Of a stretch of DNA of 64,000 nt, positions 1 through 10,490 are shown one piece after another (positions within the stretch are counted from its first letter, which is position 1; every line of letters starts with the position of its first letter). The stretch is taken from assembly GCA_013397865.1 (NCBI GenBank), contig VZTI01004801.1, positions 1,027,107 to 1,091,106 on the forward strand, read 5' to 3'. Below the pieces are notes generated by a model. It was not told where the DNA came from and did no database searches. It saw only the letters and a list, made by a program, of their open reading frames with translations. The position numbers were made by a program, and so were the translations under genes. The stretch comes from Struthidea cinerea (taxonomy: Eukaryota > Chordata > Aves > Passeriformes > Corcoracidae).

Positions 1-88
1 AGCTCTGCGAAGGCCCCGTTGACGTTCTGCTGTCTCCATCTCTCCCGGCTGTTGGTGAAAATGCGACGAACCACTTTCGTGTGAGGAC
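1..88 (-). CDS. TAL1: TAL1 bHLH exon, 5' part only
   Basis: The reverse strand has acceptor TTGCAG followed by GT CCT CAC ACG AAA. The GT completes the Gly codon begun by the upstream exon, giving GPHTKVVRRIFTNSRERWRQQ and then NVNGAFAEL. This is the DNA-contacting basic region and first helix of TAL1. The exon runs off the left edge of the window. Confidence 0.96.
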
Positions 89-2371
89 CTGCAATTCCAA
101 GCACGCAGAATTAGGAGCAGGGCTCAACAGGCCAGATGTTACTTTGCTGAAAAGGTCACTGTTTTGTAAATTATCTAACTGACTAATTTTAGTGAGGTTT
201 AATCAGCAAGGCGGTGAAACGAGTCTCCAGCTAGCTGGAATCTGACCCCAGGAGCTGAGAAAGCCGTAACTTCTGTTCAATCCACTGGAAGGGAAAAATC
301 GAGGTGCATCTCTTTGGATCCTCAGATATCTAAATTTACCTCTCGTGTCGTGACACATGCGCAGAAGGCTGCTATAATTTTAGGGTATCTCAACTGATAA
401 ACAAGGGTAACTCAGCAACAATGGTCCTATTAAAAGTTTATATCACTAGATGGCTTTATTTTCTATCCCGAAAATTGTCTAAAGGACACATCATTGGGAT
501 GGGAGGGAATTAGCTTAAGCAGAGGCTTCAACAACTCTTGAGATCCAGAGGTCTTCCCTGCTGAGAGAGACCACTGGGTTGCCACCAGCCCTCTGAGTGA
601 GACAGGGCAATGGGATTTGCCCCGCAGCCATGAGGACAGGTAGCAATGTGACCCACAGAGGGAAGGCAGTGTCCTGCCAGAAGGGTGATCACAGGTGAGG
701 ATGGAACAGTTTCACAGCTGACCTGAGGACTGCCTGCTCTCTCTACACGTCTCTGCCACAGGGCAAAAACTCCCTCTGACACTAATTGGAGGAGGGACTC
801 CAAATTGCTGGAGGTGTCCATTTGGCCTAATTACATGTAGCCTCCAATTAAACACTTGAAATTTTACAGCCATGTTTCTGACAGGGGATGCTACACAGGA
901 TAAAGGCACAGAACACACCAGTTCTCCTTTCAGCACATCAGGGTAACTCCTGGTTGCATGAGAAAAGCTTTGTCTCTATGCTAGAAGGGACCCAAAAGCA
1001 CATCTACTGAAAAGTACAGTGCTGCAGGAGCAGCAGTGCTGTAAATTGGGATTGCAGGTCCTTGGGTCCATGGAAACTGGCTCATGGAAGGGAACACTAC
1101 CATAAGATGCTTTTATTATTACATCCTTTCCATCATCTCCTCCAGGAGACATCAACAATGGAAGGTCATACCAATCTCATGAAACTCTGGAAGAATGACC
1201 ACAGCAGAAACTCCCGTGGGATAGAAAGCATCACATAGAATGAAAATCATCAGAGTGGGAAGCAAAGACTTGCAGGTAACACTTCAGTGAGTCTTACCCC
1301 AAAGGACTGTGAAATTCCCATCCCCATCATCTCTCCCCTGTATTCCCACCCTGAGACACCTGCCTAACTTCTCCCTCCCGGTGGGAACAAGTCCCTAGCC
1401 TTGGTGAACAGCTCAAGCCACAGCTCTGACATCACCCCGTGAAACCAGCACCCAGGGGCACGTTTAAACACCTTTATTCTTTTCTAGCAAAACTCTTGGC
1501 TGCCTTGACTGTGGCACAGGAGCCAAACAGGCGTGACTTTCTATAAGCATCCCAGTCAGGCTGTACCTCCAGGTCCCACCTGGCACAACAGGAGAAGTGG
1601 AATCCCTTGTTCCAGCTGATCAGATACCATCACACTTTCCTCCATTCAGGGGAAGCTGAGTTCCTGCATCACATCCAGCACATCACACAGAATACCCAGC
1701 ACTGCAGGGTTTGCATGGGGACACACTGCCAAGCAGCCAGGTTAAAGCTGCCAGCTTCTGCAGTGTGTGAGCAGCCACACAACTCACTCCTCCTCACGGT
1801 GTGCTCAGAGCTGGGAGTCCCCCAAAAACACAAAGAGTCCCTGGGATAAGGTGGGGATGTAGAAAGGACAAACACATCGGTGACCTCTAAGATTCCAGTG
1901 TGATGCTTTATTAAAGGCAATCTTCACCCCCAAACAGCAGCTAATGCCTTTGTATGAATTAATGTGCAAGAGCTCATGCAAAGGGAAGGTTTCTTGTCGC
2001 TGATGTGCACAGCCTGCTATGCCACAGGATGGTGGGGAAGGTGGCAGGGACCAAAGGGACCGCAGCAGCACTACTAATTAAGCAGTGAAGAATGTGCTAC
2101 ATCCTACTACAATAATATGACATTTTTAACACTTTACTGCTCTTTCCAGACAAGACAAAGTAACTGGTCTTGAATCCAAAAAGAGATGCAGCTTAAAAAT
2201 TATTTACTCCCGTAAGGGTATGAGAAATGACCCCATCTTGGATACTGCTCATTTAAAAAAAAACCCAAAAACTAAAGAGACTTTCAGTCTTCACAGGCTT
2301 CAAACATGTGCCTCTTTTCACTGAAAGTTGATGACTAAAAGACATCTGTTCATAAATAGGTGAGAAATCAG

Positions 2372-2409
<38 letters not shown>

Positions 2410-5400
2410 CCTGTTCATTTTCATCTGGGGGCACCCAAATCAAGCTTCAGTATATAAAACAAATTCTGACACCAATCAAATTCTTGATTCCTGCACCAAC
2501 TGAATTAAACATATCTTTTAGAAAGAGATCAGGTTTTGGCCAAAACATGTCAAGCAATGGAGAAAATTAAAATGCCCCATAGCTGTGTTATAATAGAAAA
2601 TCTATTTCTCATAAAGAAACTTGCCTCATAATTAATTCAAGCAATCAGATGAGAAATTTTGCCTGGATTTTGTTCTAATGGATTGACTGATGCTTTTTTA
2701 ATTGTAATTAGAAATCTGAGGAAAATTAAAAAAATATGATCTTCCAAAGTTCCAGGATATACTTTTTTGAACATACTCTTTTGCATTTTTATCTTCACTT
2801 CTGGCTATTTTTAAAGAACATATTAAATGGAACAAAATATCCATAAAATAGCTAAAGAAACACTTGCAAAAACCCCACCACTCATTTTCTTACAGAAAAA
2901 TCCGCAAGCACAAAGTCTGGCAAGACTGTCCTGCCCTTCTGCAGACCCCAAGGGCTGAGGACCCTCAAGAGCAATGCTCCTGTGTGTGTGGATGTCACCC
3001 AGCAGGTGACAATCAGAGCAATAAGCAAAGCCTCTCACACCACACAGATGCCTCACCATGGGATGTACATCCCTACGAATTGCTCCTGTTTAGACAACAT
3101 AACCTGATACCTATTTCTTCCCCCCAAAAAGTGTTGAGTCCAGTCTTGGAAATTCACATGAACCAGGACATGCAGGACTGGGCCCAATCTGTACACCTGC
3201 ATCAAACCACATGTTCAAAAACTTGGTTACAACCAAGTACTTCTGTAATCCTTAATACCTCATTTAATAGCAAGTCCAAAGGTTTAGTCAGACACCGAGA
3301 TTTGATGGACTTTTCCCCGTAACCGCTAAGCCTCGGAATCAAAACACAGACAAAAAGCCCTTCTTGTGCTGGGGCTGTGACATCCCCTGTCCCATGGGGC
3401 TGCAGTCTGAAAGGACCGGGAGGGCAGAGAGTGGGAAGAGAAGGGCTGATGAATGCAGATAACACCCTGAGCCTGTAATTTCGGGATGTATTATTTTAGA
3501 CTGATGCAGGTTATGATTTGATCTTAGATTAGCTGGGTGGAAGAAAAGGGACAGCTAGTTGGGAAGAAGGAAAATTAATTGTCCAGCAATTGAAATACAG
3601 TGTTTACAATTGCTAAAGAAAAAACATATTTCAATGAATCTCACGTGTACGGGCTAATAACCACAGAGATAAACAGGGTGGCCTTCCACGTGTAAATTAT
3701 TCTTGCAAATGCCGCTTTGCATGGGCAGCATCCCGTGGGCAAACATCCCCTTGCACGCAGCATCCCACACCTGCTGCCAGGAGCAGGCAGTGGATCCTGC
3801 CCTGCCCTCTCCCTGCCTTCCATTCCCCGAAATTATCCTGCAGCTCCAACAGGGATGCCCGCACCTGGTGTCTCTACTGAAACACCAGAATGTCACCTTC
3901 CACATCTCCTCCCAGGCTCTGCCACAGGGTATTTCTCCACGGCAGACGGGAACAGTGTGTGGATGTTTACCTAATTAAGGGACCGGCCACGATCCCATCG
4001 CGCCGCTGCAGACCTCAGCACAGTGTTAGCGCTTTGCCCCCAGGCGCTTTAAAGGCAGGTTGTCCTTTCTGCCCAAGGCTGTGATCTGCAGTGCGAACGT
4101 CTCCTGGCTGGAAGGGTTTACGGACGCAACACCTCACTGCAATGGCCCTGATCTGCACTTCAACAGACTTACATTTATTGTCTTCTTTCGGATTTAATCT
4201 CTAAGCAATTTGCAGAACAGGGATGTAATTAGCCACAGGCTGAACTGCTCCGCTGGGTGCTGGGTGAAGGCAAACTCACCGGGCACGCTGCTGGGGACCG
4301 CTGTGGTCTCCTCTTACCGGAGAGCCACCCTGACTCCCTGGGCATCCTACTCGCGTCTTGGGGGCTTTGGGGGTTTAGTCCTTTTGTTATTTGGGGGTTT
4401 AGTGCCAGAGTGTGGCATAGTGCAGGAACTTGCCCCCCTCAGCAGATGGAGACGACACCCCCACCCCCCCCAAGAGGCGGCGCAGGGGCGAAATTCTCTC
4501 ACCGTCGGTGATCTCCATCTCGTACGGAGAGGGTCTCCGCTTCACCCGGTTGCTGCCGTACATGGAGAAGGAATCCGGTTCGCCGAAAAACCCGCTGCAA
4601 AGAAAGGCAGAGAGGTCGTGAGGACACACAGACATCCCCCCGGCCCGGCCCCGCGGTGGGGGAAACGTCCGGGGCCGGCGGGAAGCGGAGCTGCTCCGTG
4701 ACCTCGGAGCGAGCTCACGGCTCACGAAGCCGAGCCCGGGGTCGTGCGGTGACACCACACGCGGCCAACCAGGGACACGCAACAAGGGACGCCAGCTCGG
4801 CGTGGGCAGGGGGATGTGAACGGCGTGGGGCGTCCAGGCTTGCGGCTTAGGGAAAAATCCACCCCATTCCCGCGGCTTTGTACTCCCCCGCAGGCGGGCA
4901 CGCACGTCCACCCGGGCCGGGTCCGCACCGCAGCATTCCCTCGGAACGGAGAGGGGCCCGTCCCCGCACACTCCCGGTCTGGCTCAGCCCGTCAGAGCCT
5001 CTGCTGTGCCTTTCTCTAATTTGCGGGACTCGTCGGAGAACAGAGAGGGCCCTGGGGGCTCCGAAGAGCTAAACCGGTTCTCGTCCGTTTACTGACGGAC
5101 CCCTTCGCTCTGCCCGGGACTTCACCACCGTAAATATTTTACCTTCGAGGAACGAGTTTTTAGTTTCTTTTTTTACCTTCCCCCTCCCTTTTCCCTTTCT
5201 CTCTTTGCAAAGTTGCGCGCAAACCCGCGCTGCCTAAGCGACGAGACCCGCGCGGAGGAAGGGATGCTGCTGCTTCTGCCCCCGCATCTCCGCCCCGCGC
5301 CTCCCGCCGCCCCGCCACCGAGCGGGACACCCCTGGGGGAGCCGCTCCGGGATGGGATGGGATGGGATGGGATAGAGGAGACACGGACCTGTTGATGGTG

Positions 5401-5766
5401 GCCAGCGGCTGGCCCAGGTTGTAGAGCATGGCTCTGCCGTGGGGCTGCAGCGGGAGCGCGGGGGGGCTCAACTGCACCATGCGGGCCTCGCAGGCGGCCT
5501 CGGCGGCGCGGCACGGCTCGGCTCCCGGAGCTCTCTGCATCGCCTCCCCCGCCGCCTCACGGCTTTTTATGTCCAGGGAGCCCCCCCGGCGCACCAGCTC
5601 GATGACGGGCACGGGGGCGGCGGGGGGCCCGGGGGAGGGCCGGCCCGCCTCCTTGGCCGCCCCGTTGAGCAGCAGCTGGGGGTCCGCCGGCGCCTCCATG
5701 CCCCCGCGGCTGCTCTCCGGNATCGCGGGGGTCACTGGGGGGCGGCGGGGCGGGCGGCCTGTCCAT
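1..5766 (-). CDS. TAL1: TAL1 (SCL) bHLH transcription factor, three coding exons seen, 3' part outside window
   Basis: TAL1/SCL is a class II bHLH transcription factor. It pairs with E-proteins and works with LMO2, LDB1 and GATA factors to specify blood and endothelium. Three exons join in phase: 5389-5766, 4503-4594 and 1-88. The protein shows the N-terminal MDRPPAPPPPSDPRD stretch, the MVQLSPPAL motif (human ERK-site region, S122), SGFFGEPDSF, RRPSPYEMEITDG (human S172, and M176, the start of the short isoform) and then the bHLH start RRIFTNSRERWRQQNVNGAF. The window ends inside helix 1, so the rest of the bHLH and the C-terminus are missing. I chose the ATG at 5766 because it lies 4 nt after a clean acceptor, has A at -3 and G at +4, and resembles the human start MTERPPSEAARSDP. 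The N at 5721 breaks the frame between that start and the rest. Identity is secure; the N-terminal join is inferred. Confidence 0.95.
89..4502 (-). other. TAL1: TAL1 intron before the bHLH exon
   Basis: This 4.4-kb intron has donor GTGAGA (reverse of 4497-4502) and acceptor TTGCAG. I see no coding exon in it. It holds a pure run of 36 A at 2372-2407 (T on the gene strand), AT-rich homeodomain-like sequence at 2560-2770, and a GC-rich end from about 4.25 kb that belongs to the TAL1 CpG island. No mobile element was recognised. Confidence 0.8.
2372..2407. repeat. poly(A)36 tract
   Basis: A pure run of 36 A. No polyadenylation signal or gene-like sequence lies just before it, so it is not an obvious retrocopy tail. 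Confidence 0.95.
4503..4594 (-). CDS. TAL1: TAL1 middle coding exon
   Basis: 92 nt between acceptor CTTTGCAG and donor GTGAGA. It encodes (S)GFFGEPDSFSMYGSNRV followed by KRRPSPYEMEITD(G). In human TAL1 the Ser in RRPSP is S172, a reported PKA site, and the Met in YEM is M176, the initiator of the short isoform; both are kept. The split codons AG|C and G|GT match both neighbours, which confirms the exon edges. Confidence 0.96.
5350..5373. repeat. (GGGAT)n pentamer microsatellite
   Basis: About five tandem copies of GGGAT, lying about 14 nt inside the intron after the TAL1 first coding exon donor. Confidence 0.9.
5389..5766 (-). CDS. TAL1: TAL1 first coding exon, frame broken by an N
   Basis: The exon begins at 5770 (acceptor CTCTCCGCAG, then GACG ATG) and ends at 5389 with ...ATCAACAG before donor GTCCGT. 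Downstream of 5721 the frame reads PESSRGGMEAPADPQLLLNG, then PVIELVRRGG, MVQLSPPAL and MLYNLGQPLATIN. Upstream it reads MDRPPAPPPPSDPRD in a different frame. The switch falls exactly at the single N. Without the N the exon has 377 coding nt and ends in phase 2, as the next exon requires; with it the phase is wrong. The donor is weak at +3 and +4. Confidence 0.9.
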
Positions 5767-5770
5767 CGTC

Positions 5771-8445
5771 CTGCGGAGAGAGGCAGCGGTCAGGGGCGGC
5801 CCCGGATGGGGACCAAGGAGGGGCTTTACCCCTCCACGGGCACCGCCCGGACGGAGGGGACCGCTTCGGGGCTTAGACCTCGTCGGTGAGAAACGGGGGA
5901 GTTCCTGATCACCCCAAATCATTCAGCGTTTTCTGGCGGGCGGGGGGGGGGGCTGTGGGGCCACCCCGCCCGCCCCGGCCCCGCTGTGACGTCACGGGGC
6001 CTCGCGGAGCGGCGCTTTGACGTCTCGCAGCTCCCCGGTCCCGCACGATGGGGACGGGCCGGACTCCCCCCGCGCTCCCGGCGCCCCGCGGGGATTCACG
6101 TCGGCACCATCGGGGCGGCTGGAGCAGCGAGGGGTGCTCGGGCAGCGCCCGGAGCGCCGCCAAGAGTACGGGTTAAATTATGCGGCCAAATTACGGAGAA
6201 GGCTCAGCACACACCCCCTCTTTTTTGGGGGTATTTCTCCCCACTCTGGGGTCCCCGGCGGTGTTTGCTGCCCTGCGGAGACAGCCCAGTCGCGGTCCGA
6301 CCTGCCTGCAGCGACCTTAGCCTCACGGGAGGCCCCTTCTCCTCCCATGATTATTTTTTATTATTATTTATAAACTATCGAAATATACCTGAAACCACTT
6401 TTTGGGGGAGACGGGGTTAAACCAGCCCCTAACGGAGGCAATCCCCCGCGTATTCTCTACCACAGGAAGGAGGAAGGGGCCCGGCCGCGGCCGCACACAG
6501 CATTGTCCCCCTTCTCCCACAGAACAAATGCTGTCGCGACAGGGCACCTCGCGCCGAGGGCAGACAGCGATATCGCGATTTTTTTCTATGCTTTATCTCC
6601 CACATATCCCCTCGTTCGCTTTTAGATTATTTTTGTTTGGTTGATTGGTTATTCTTTTCCATATAAATAAGGAGCTTCACGGAGCAGAGAGCTGCCACCC
6701 ATCCTCCTCGCTCCTTTGCCTCGGGTAATTTTTTATTTCGTTTCTGATAGGCTGAGTCGCGAGAGAAAAAAAAAAACACCACCTTTTTTTTTTTGGTCAT
6801 ATCTCACTATCTCGCTGGAAAATAAAATTTAAAAAATGCGACCACCCAACCTAAAGCACAAGTTCTCTGCCTTCCCTCCAGCCCCCTTCCCGCCGGCCCT
6901 TTAGAAAGAAAAATCTAATTGCCTATTCCGATATTGCATAGGAAGAGATTACTCACATGTGTCATATTTAAGTAGGGACACCGCAAGTCTCTCCTGTTTC
7001 AACAAAAGCGCTCTCAGTGTCAGGCTGAATTTACTCCTCCCACCTCAAGGTACTTACGACTTTACAGAGAGGAAGGACACCCGCATCGGGATAAAACTGC
7101 TAAATCCTGGGAGGAAGAGAAGGGGGGGAGAAAAAAAAAAGGAGAGGGTGGATCTCGTGGGTCCGGATTGCCAGAGATCAGTGGAGGGAAAAAGGTGCAG
7201 GGAAGAGGGAAGGAGGGGACAGCACCCCGGGGAGGCCCCTGTGATAGGGGACAGCGGCCACCCCCGGGTCCCCCCCTCGCCGCCGCCGGGAGCCGCCGCC
7301 TCGCACACCGGGCCACAACGAGCGACGGCCATGGCCTGGCGTGGAAAAAAAAATAAACAGGGAAAAAAAGGCGTGAAAAGAAAGCGCCCTATATTTGGGG
7401 CGAATTGGGCGGTTTTTTGGACACATTGCAAGCCCGGTCTTCCCGGGAGGAAATCACAGACGGGGCCGGACACGGGGTTGTTTTTCTCCCGATGGGCTCG
7501 CACGAAGCGGCGACGGCGGCGGCATTTCTCCCACGTCCGGCTGGAAAATTTAATTCCTAAAGGGGCAAATTAAATTCTTCAAGGGGCCGGTTACCGGCCG
7601 CGCTCCCGGGCGAGGAACCGCGACAGCCGGCACCGGGCCGGCGGCAGAGTGAGCCCGCTCCCCTCCGCCCAGAGACAGGAAGGCGAGGCCGGTTCACCCC
7701 GCCAACGAAATTACGAAAAATTAGGTTTTCCCCTTCGTAAAAAAAGAAATAATCCCGATGGCGTGTGTTCCCGCATTCGTTAAAAAACGAAATATACAAA
7801 ACCGCAAAGATAGCAGCAGTATTTTGCCTTAAATTAGGGTGGTTTCGTTTAGAAAAAAATGGAGGGGGGGCATTAAATCCCCGCCCGCCGGTTTCTGCTC
7901 CGCAAAATCCTTTTGTTTTCCAGCAGCCGATCGGCAGGAAATTTCCAACCCAAAAGAGCACCTCTCCCTCCGGCTCTTTGTAGGGAAATCGCCCCAAAGC
8001 GAAGGGGCGGGAGGGGATATCGGGGACCCCCTCTCGGGGACAAGCGCTCAGGTTCTGGTAATCGGGCGGGCCGTGTCCTGGTGTTTGTCCCTGGGGAGAG
8101 GCTGGGGGACCCGGGCCCTGTGGGCGCTTCGCCCCCAGCGCCCCCCAGCCCGTCCCAGCCGCCGCCTCGCAGCCGCAGCCCGAGGGTCCCGGGGCGGTGG
8201 GGGTGCCGCACCCCACAGTTTCAAAGGGCAAAGCGTATTCTCCTCCTCACCAACCCCGCATCAAAGAATAAAAAAGATTAAACCCAACCGCGGAAAAGAT
8301 TTTGTGTTATTTTCCCTGCTCGCCTGTCTCTCACGTGGGCCAGAAGCCCCCCAAAGCCCACTCGCTGCCCTCCGGAGCCCCCCAAAACCGCATCCCGCCG
8401 CCCCCAGCGCTCAGCCCTCTGCAGAGCCGATTCCTCTTTACTCAC
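5771..8445 (-). other. TAL1: TAL1 5' intronic and untranslated region
   Basis: This stretch lies between the candidate first exon donor (8445) and the acceptor before the ATG exon. It is mostly CpG island. In mammals TAL1 has further 5' noncoding exons here, but I could not place them with confidence. A G-run is seen at 5942-5952, an A11/T11 inverted repeat at 6766-6794, and an AT-rich block at 7690-7870. No protein-coding exon is supported. Confidence 0.6.
6766..6794. repeat. A11-loop-T11 inverted repeat
   Basis: Eleven A, the 7-nt spacer CACCACC, then eleven T: a perfect short foldback in the TAL1 5' region. Confidence 0.85.
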
Positions 8446-8660
8446 CATTTGCTTTTCATTGGGAAAAGTGAGTGGAGCCATTTTGTGGCCTACGCATCGC
8501 GGCTATATTTGTAGTAAGTGTTGGGTGGCTTCGGCTGGGTAGGCTCTAATTCCACATCACGTCCAGTTTCCTATTTAGTATGGAGAGCGGAACACTACTG
8601 CAATGTGGCCGAGAGAGATAAAACCCCAGCAGTGGCCCGCCTGCCCTGATAAGCTTCTAA
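8446..8660 (-). promoter_or_regulatory. TAL1: candidate TAL1 promoter 1a and first noncoding exon
   Basis: Two GATA motifs, AGATAA at 8616-8621 and TGATAAG at 8647-8653, lie 31 bp apart. Downstream on the minus strand are a MEF2-like CTATTTAG (8572-8579), a YY1-like GCCATTTTG (8477-8485) and a good splice donor GTGAGT at 8445-8440. From the published mammalian promoter 1a I recall GATA sites near -33 and -65. That spacing would put the start site near 8585 and make a first exon of about 140 nt. Position, motif spacing and donor agree; transcription itself is inferred. Confidence 0.5.
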
Positions 8661-8813
8661 ACCCATTATTTATGAAATGATTCATTATTATTTGGCAATT
8701 TTATCGAAGGAAAGCGGAAAATTATTGCAGGGATATGCATAGGAATAACTCCGGAATGCATGCCTTCTAGCTTTTTATGTGTGTGTGCTTAGATGCTCTT
8801 AAAAAGACACTGC

Positions 8814-8838
8814 AAAAAANAAATTTAAAAAAAAAAAA

Positions 8839-8878
<40 letters not shown>
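8814..8878. repeat. A-rich tract of about 65 bp
   Basis: Nearly pure A, with one N (8820), a TTT and a single C, just upstream of the TAL1 promoter candidate. Confidence 0.9.
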
Positions 8879-8879
<1 letters not shown>

Positions 8880-8881
<2 letters not shown>

Positions 8882-10490
8882 TAATAAAAAATTGCACTGT
8901 GGCTGCCCGCATCTGAATAGCGATTCTTTATTTTAGTCCTCTTGGAGGTTATTATGCCCCTGNATTAAATATGGAACACCTACTCCGTTCTTAATTAAAT
9001 TTAATGAGCCAAAATAAATTGTTGGAGATGTTGAGAGAGGGAGAAGGGGTGTGGGCTGCTTTGGGACAAGAGGAGGTAAATAAAGCACAACGAGAGGACA
9101 TGTTTTGGTGAAAAGCGGCCCCATCCCCAGCCTTCCTCCCCCCACACTGTATGTTTTTGCTGAAGGGCTGACTTGTGGCGAGCTCCCTGTCTCGTCTCCC
9201 GTTCTGGGGTGGGGGGAGGCCGAGCATCCTTGCCGAGCTGGGGGATGCTGGGGACTGTGAGTGGAGCAGGTACCGAGCCGGCACCTCTCGCCCTCGAGAA
9301 ATCTGGGATGTGAGCGGCGGACCCTGGAGAACAGGGGCTTGGGGAAGGGAGAGAAGGGACCTGGGTCGTGCCGTAGCAGTGCGGGACAGCCAGCGGGGCT
9401 GAGAACCCCGTGGGGGCGGGAGAACGGGCCGGCTGCGCGCCCCGTCGGGGAAGGGGCTCAGCCAGGCCGCGGCGAGCTCCGTCCCGGGCGGACAGGGACC
9501 CCTGGGCCTGCCAAAGCCGCCGTGCCCCGGCGCGGCTCGTGGGGACGGGAGGCGGGCGATGCGGCGGTGGCGGTGCCCTGCGCGGCGCTCGCAAAGCAGC
9601 GGGACGGGTGGAAACCTCCCCGAAAAGCCAGAGGTCCCGGTATGGAAAGGGGGAAGGCAGGAGCGGCTGGAGGGTCCCAGATCCGCTCCTCCGGGCACCC
9701 ACGGGTAGCGCGGCCCTAAAGGCAGCGGCGGGGAGCGGTTTTGGGCAGCTCGGGGGGAACCCGAAAATCAACGAAATTACCCCCGGCGCAGGGCGGGGAG
9801 GAAGGGACCCGGGCTGAGCCCCTCCCGGGACACTCCCCGGTCCCCTCTGCGGGGCTTGGGCCAGGCGGCGACCCCGGCCCTGCGCGGGGCCCGCGGCTCG
9901 GGGGACAAGCGGCGGCGAGGCCCGGCCGNTTATTCTTCCTTTCACTCCTTCCCCTCGGCCTCCCGCTCTGGACGCGGCCGTGGGAGAGGTTTCCACAAGC
10001 CGCGGCCGCTCCCCCCGCGGCACGGCCGGGGCCGGGGCCGTGTCCCGGCCGGCAGGAGCCCGCACGATGCCGGCAGCNNNNNNNNNNNNNNNNNNNNNNN
10101 NNNNNNNNNNCGGTCAGGGGCCGCCGGAGAGCCCGCCGTGCCTCCCGCCAGGAAACACGACCATTTTCGAGCCGGCTCCTCTCACCAACAGGAAGCGTTA
10201 AAGATAGAACAGCCGGGGCTGGGCGGGGGAGATTAGGAAGCCGAGCATCTTCTGAGCGCCGAGGGCCGCTGCGGGGCCATTCCCAGCCGTGCCTGCCCCC
10301 GCTGCGGTGGGAGCCGGGGCCGTGCTCAACCCACCTCCGGCCCGCAATTTTACCTCTTCAAGTGAAGAGGGATCAAACCCTTCAGTCAGGGTGGGGAGCA
10401 CCAAAATGATCCAGAGTAAAGGGGTCAGTGATGCTTCGAGCAGGCCCAGCACCTTTTCAACTGGCACTATAAATACCTTCCCCTAATTAC
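8880..10490. other. GC-rich sequence upstream of TAL1, no gene seen
   Basis: CpG-rich sequence with Ns at 8963 and 9929 and a 33-bp gap at 10078-10110. Open frames on both strands have no recognisable domain, are rich in Pro, Arg, Gly and Ala, and overlap each other. They are best explained by base composition. Regulatory function is possible because of the location next to TAL1. Confidence 0.6.
10078..10110. other. assembly gap, 33 N
   Basis: A run of 33 N in very GC-rich sequence; its true length may differ. Confidence 0.99.

Larger units (their letters stand above)
4250..10350. promoter_or_regulatory. CpG island over the 5' half of TAL1
   Basis: GC- and CpG-rich sequence broken by AT-rich stretches (6.35-6.85, 7.7-7.9 and 8.5-9.0 kb). 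It covers two TAL1 coding exons, the 5' noncoding part and upstream sequence. Four isolated Ns (5721, 8820, 8963, 9929) and one 33-bp gap fall here, as is common where GC-rich bird DNA assembles poorly. Long open frames in this area are composition artefacts. Confidence 0.75.

Noticed and set aside
2372..2407. Poly(A)36 as the tail of a retrocopied gene
   Set aside because: No poly(A) signal, no gene-like sequence upstream, and no target-site duplication that I could see.
7557..8231. Minus-strand open frame of 224 codons in the TAL1 5' region
   Set aside because: No recognisable motif, overlaps competing frames on both strands, lies in GC-rich noncoding sequence.
9001..10065. Long minus-strand open frame of about 350 codons upstream of TAL1
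   Set aside because: Pro/Arg/Ala-rich, no domain, contains an N, overlaps equally long frames on the other strand; explained by CpG-island composition.
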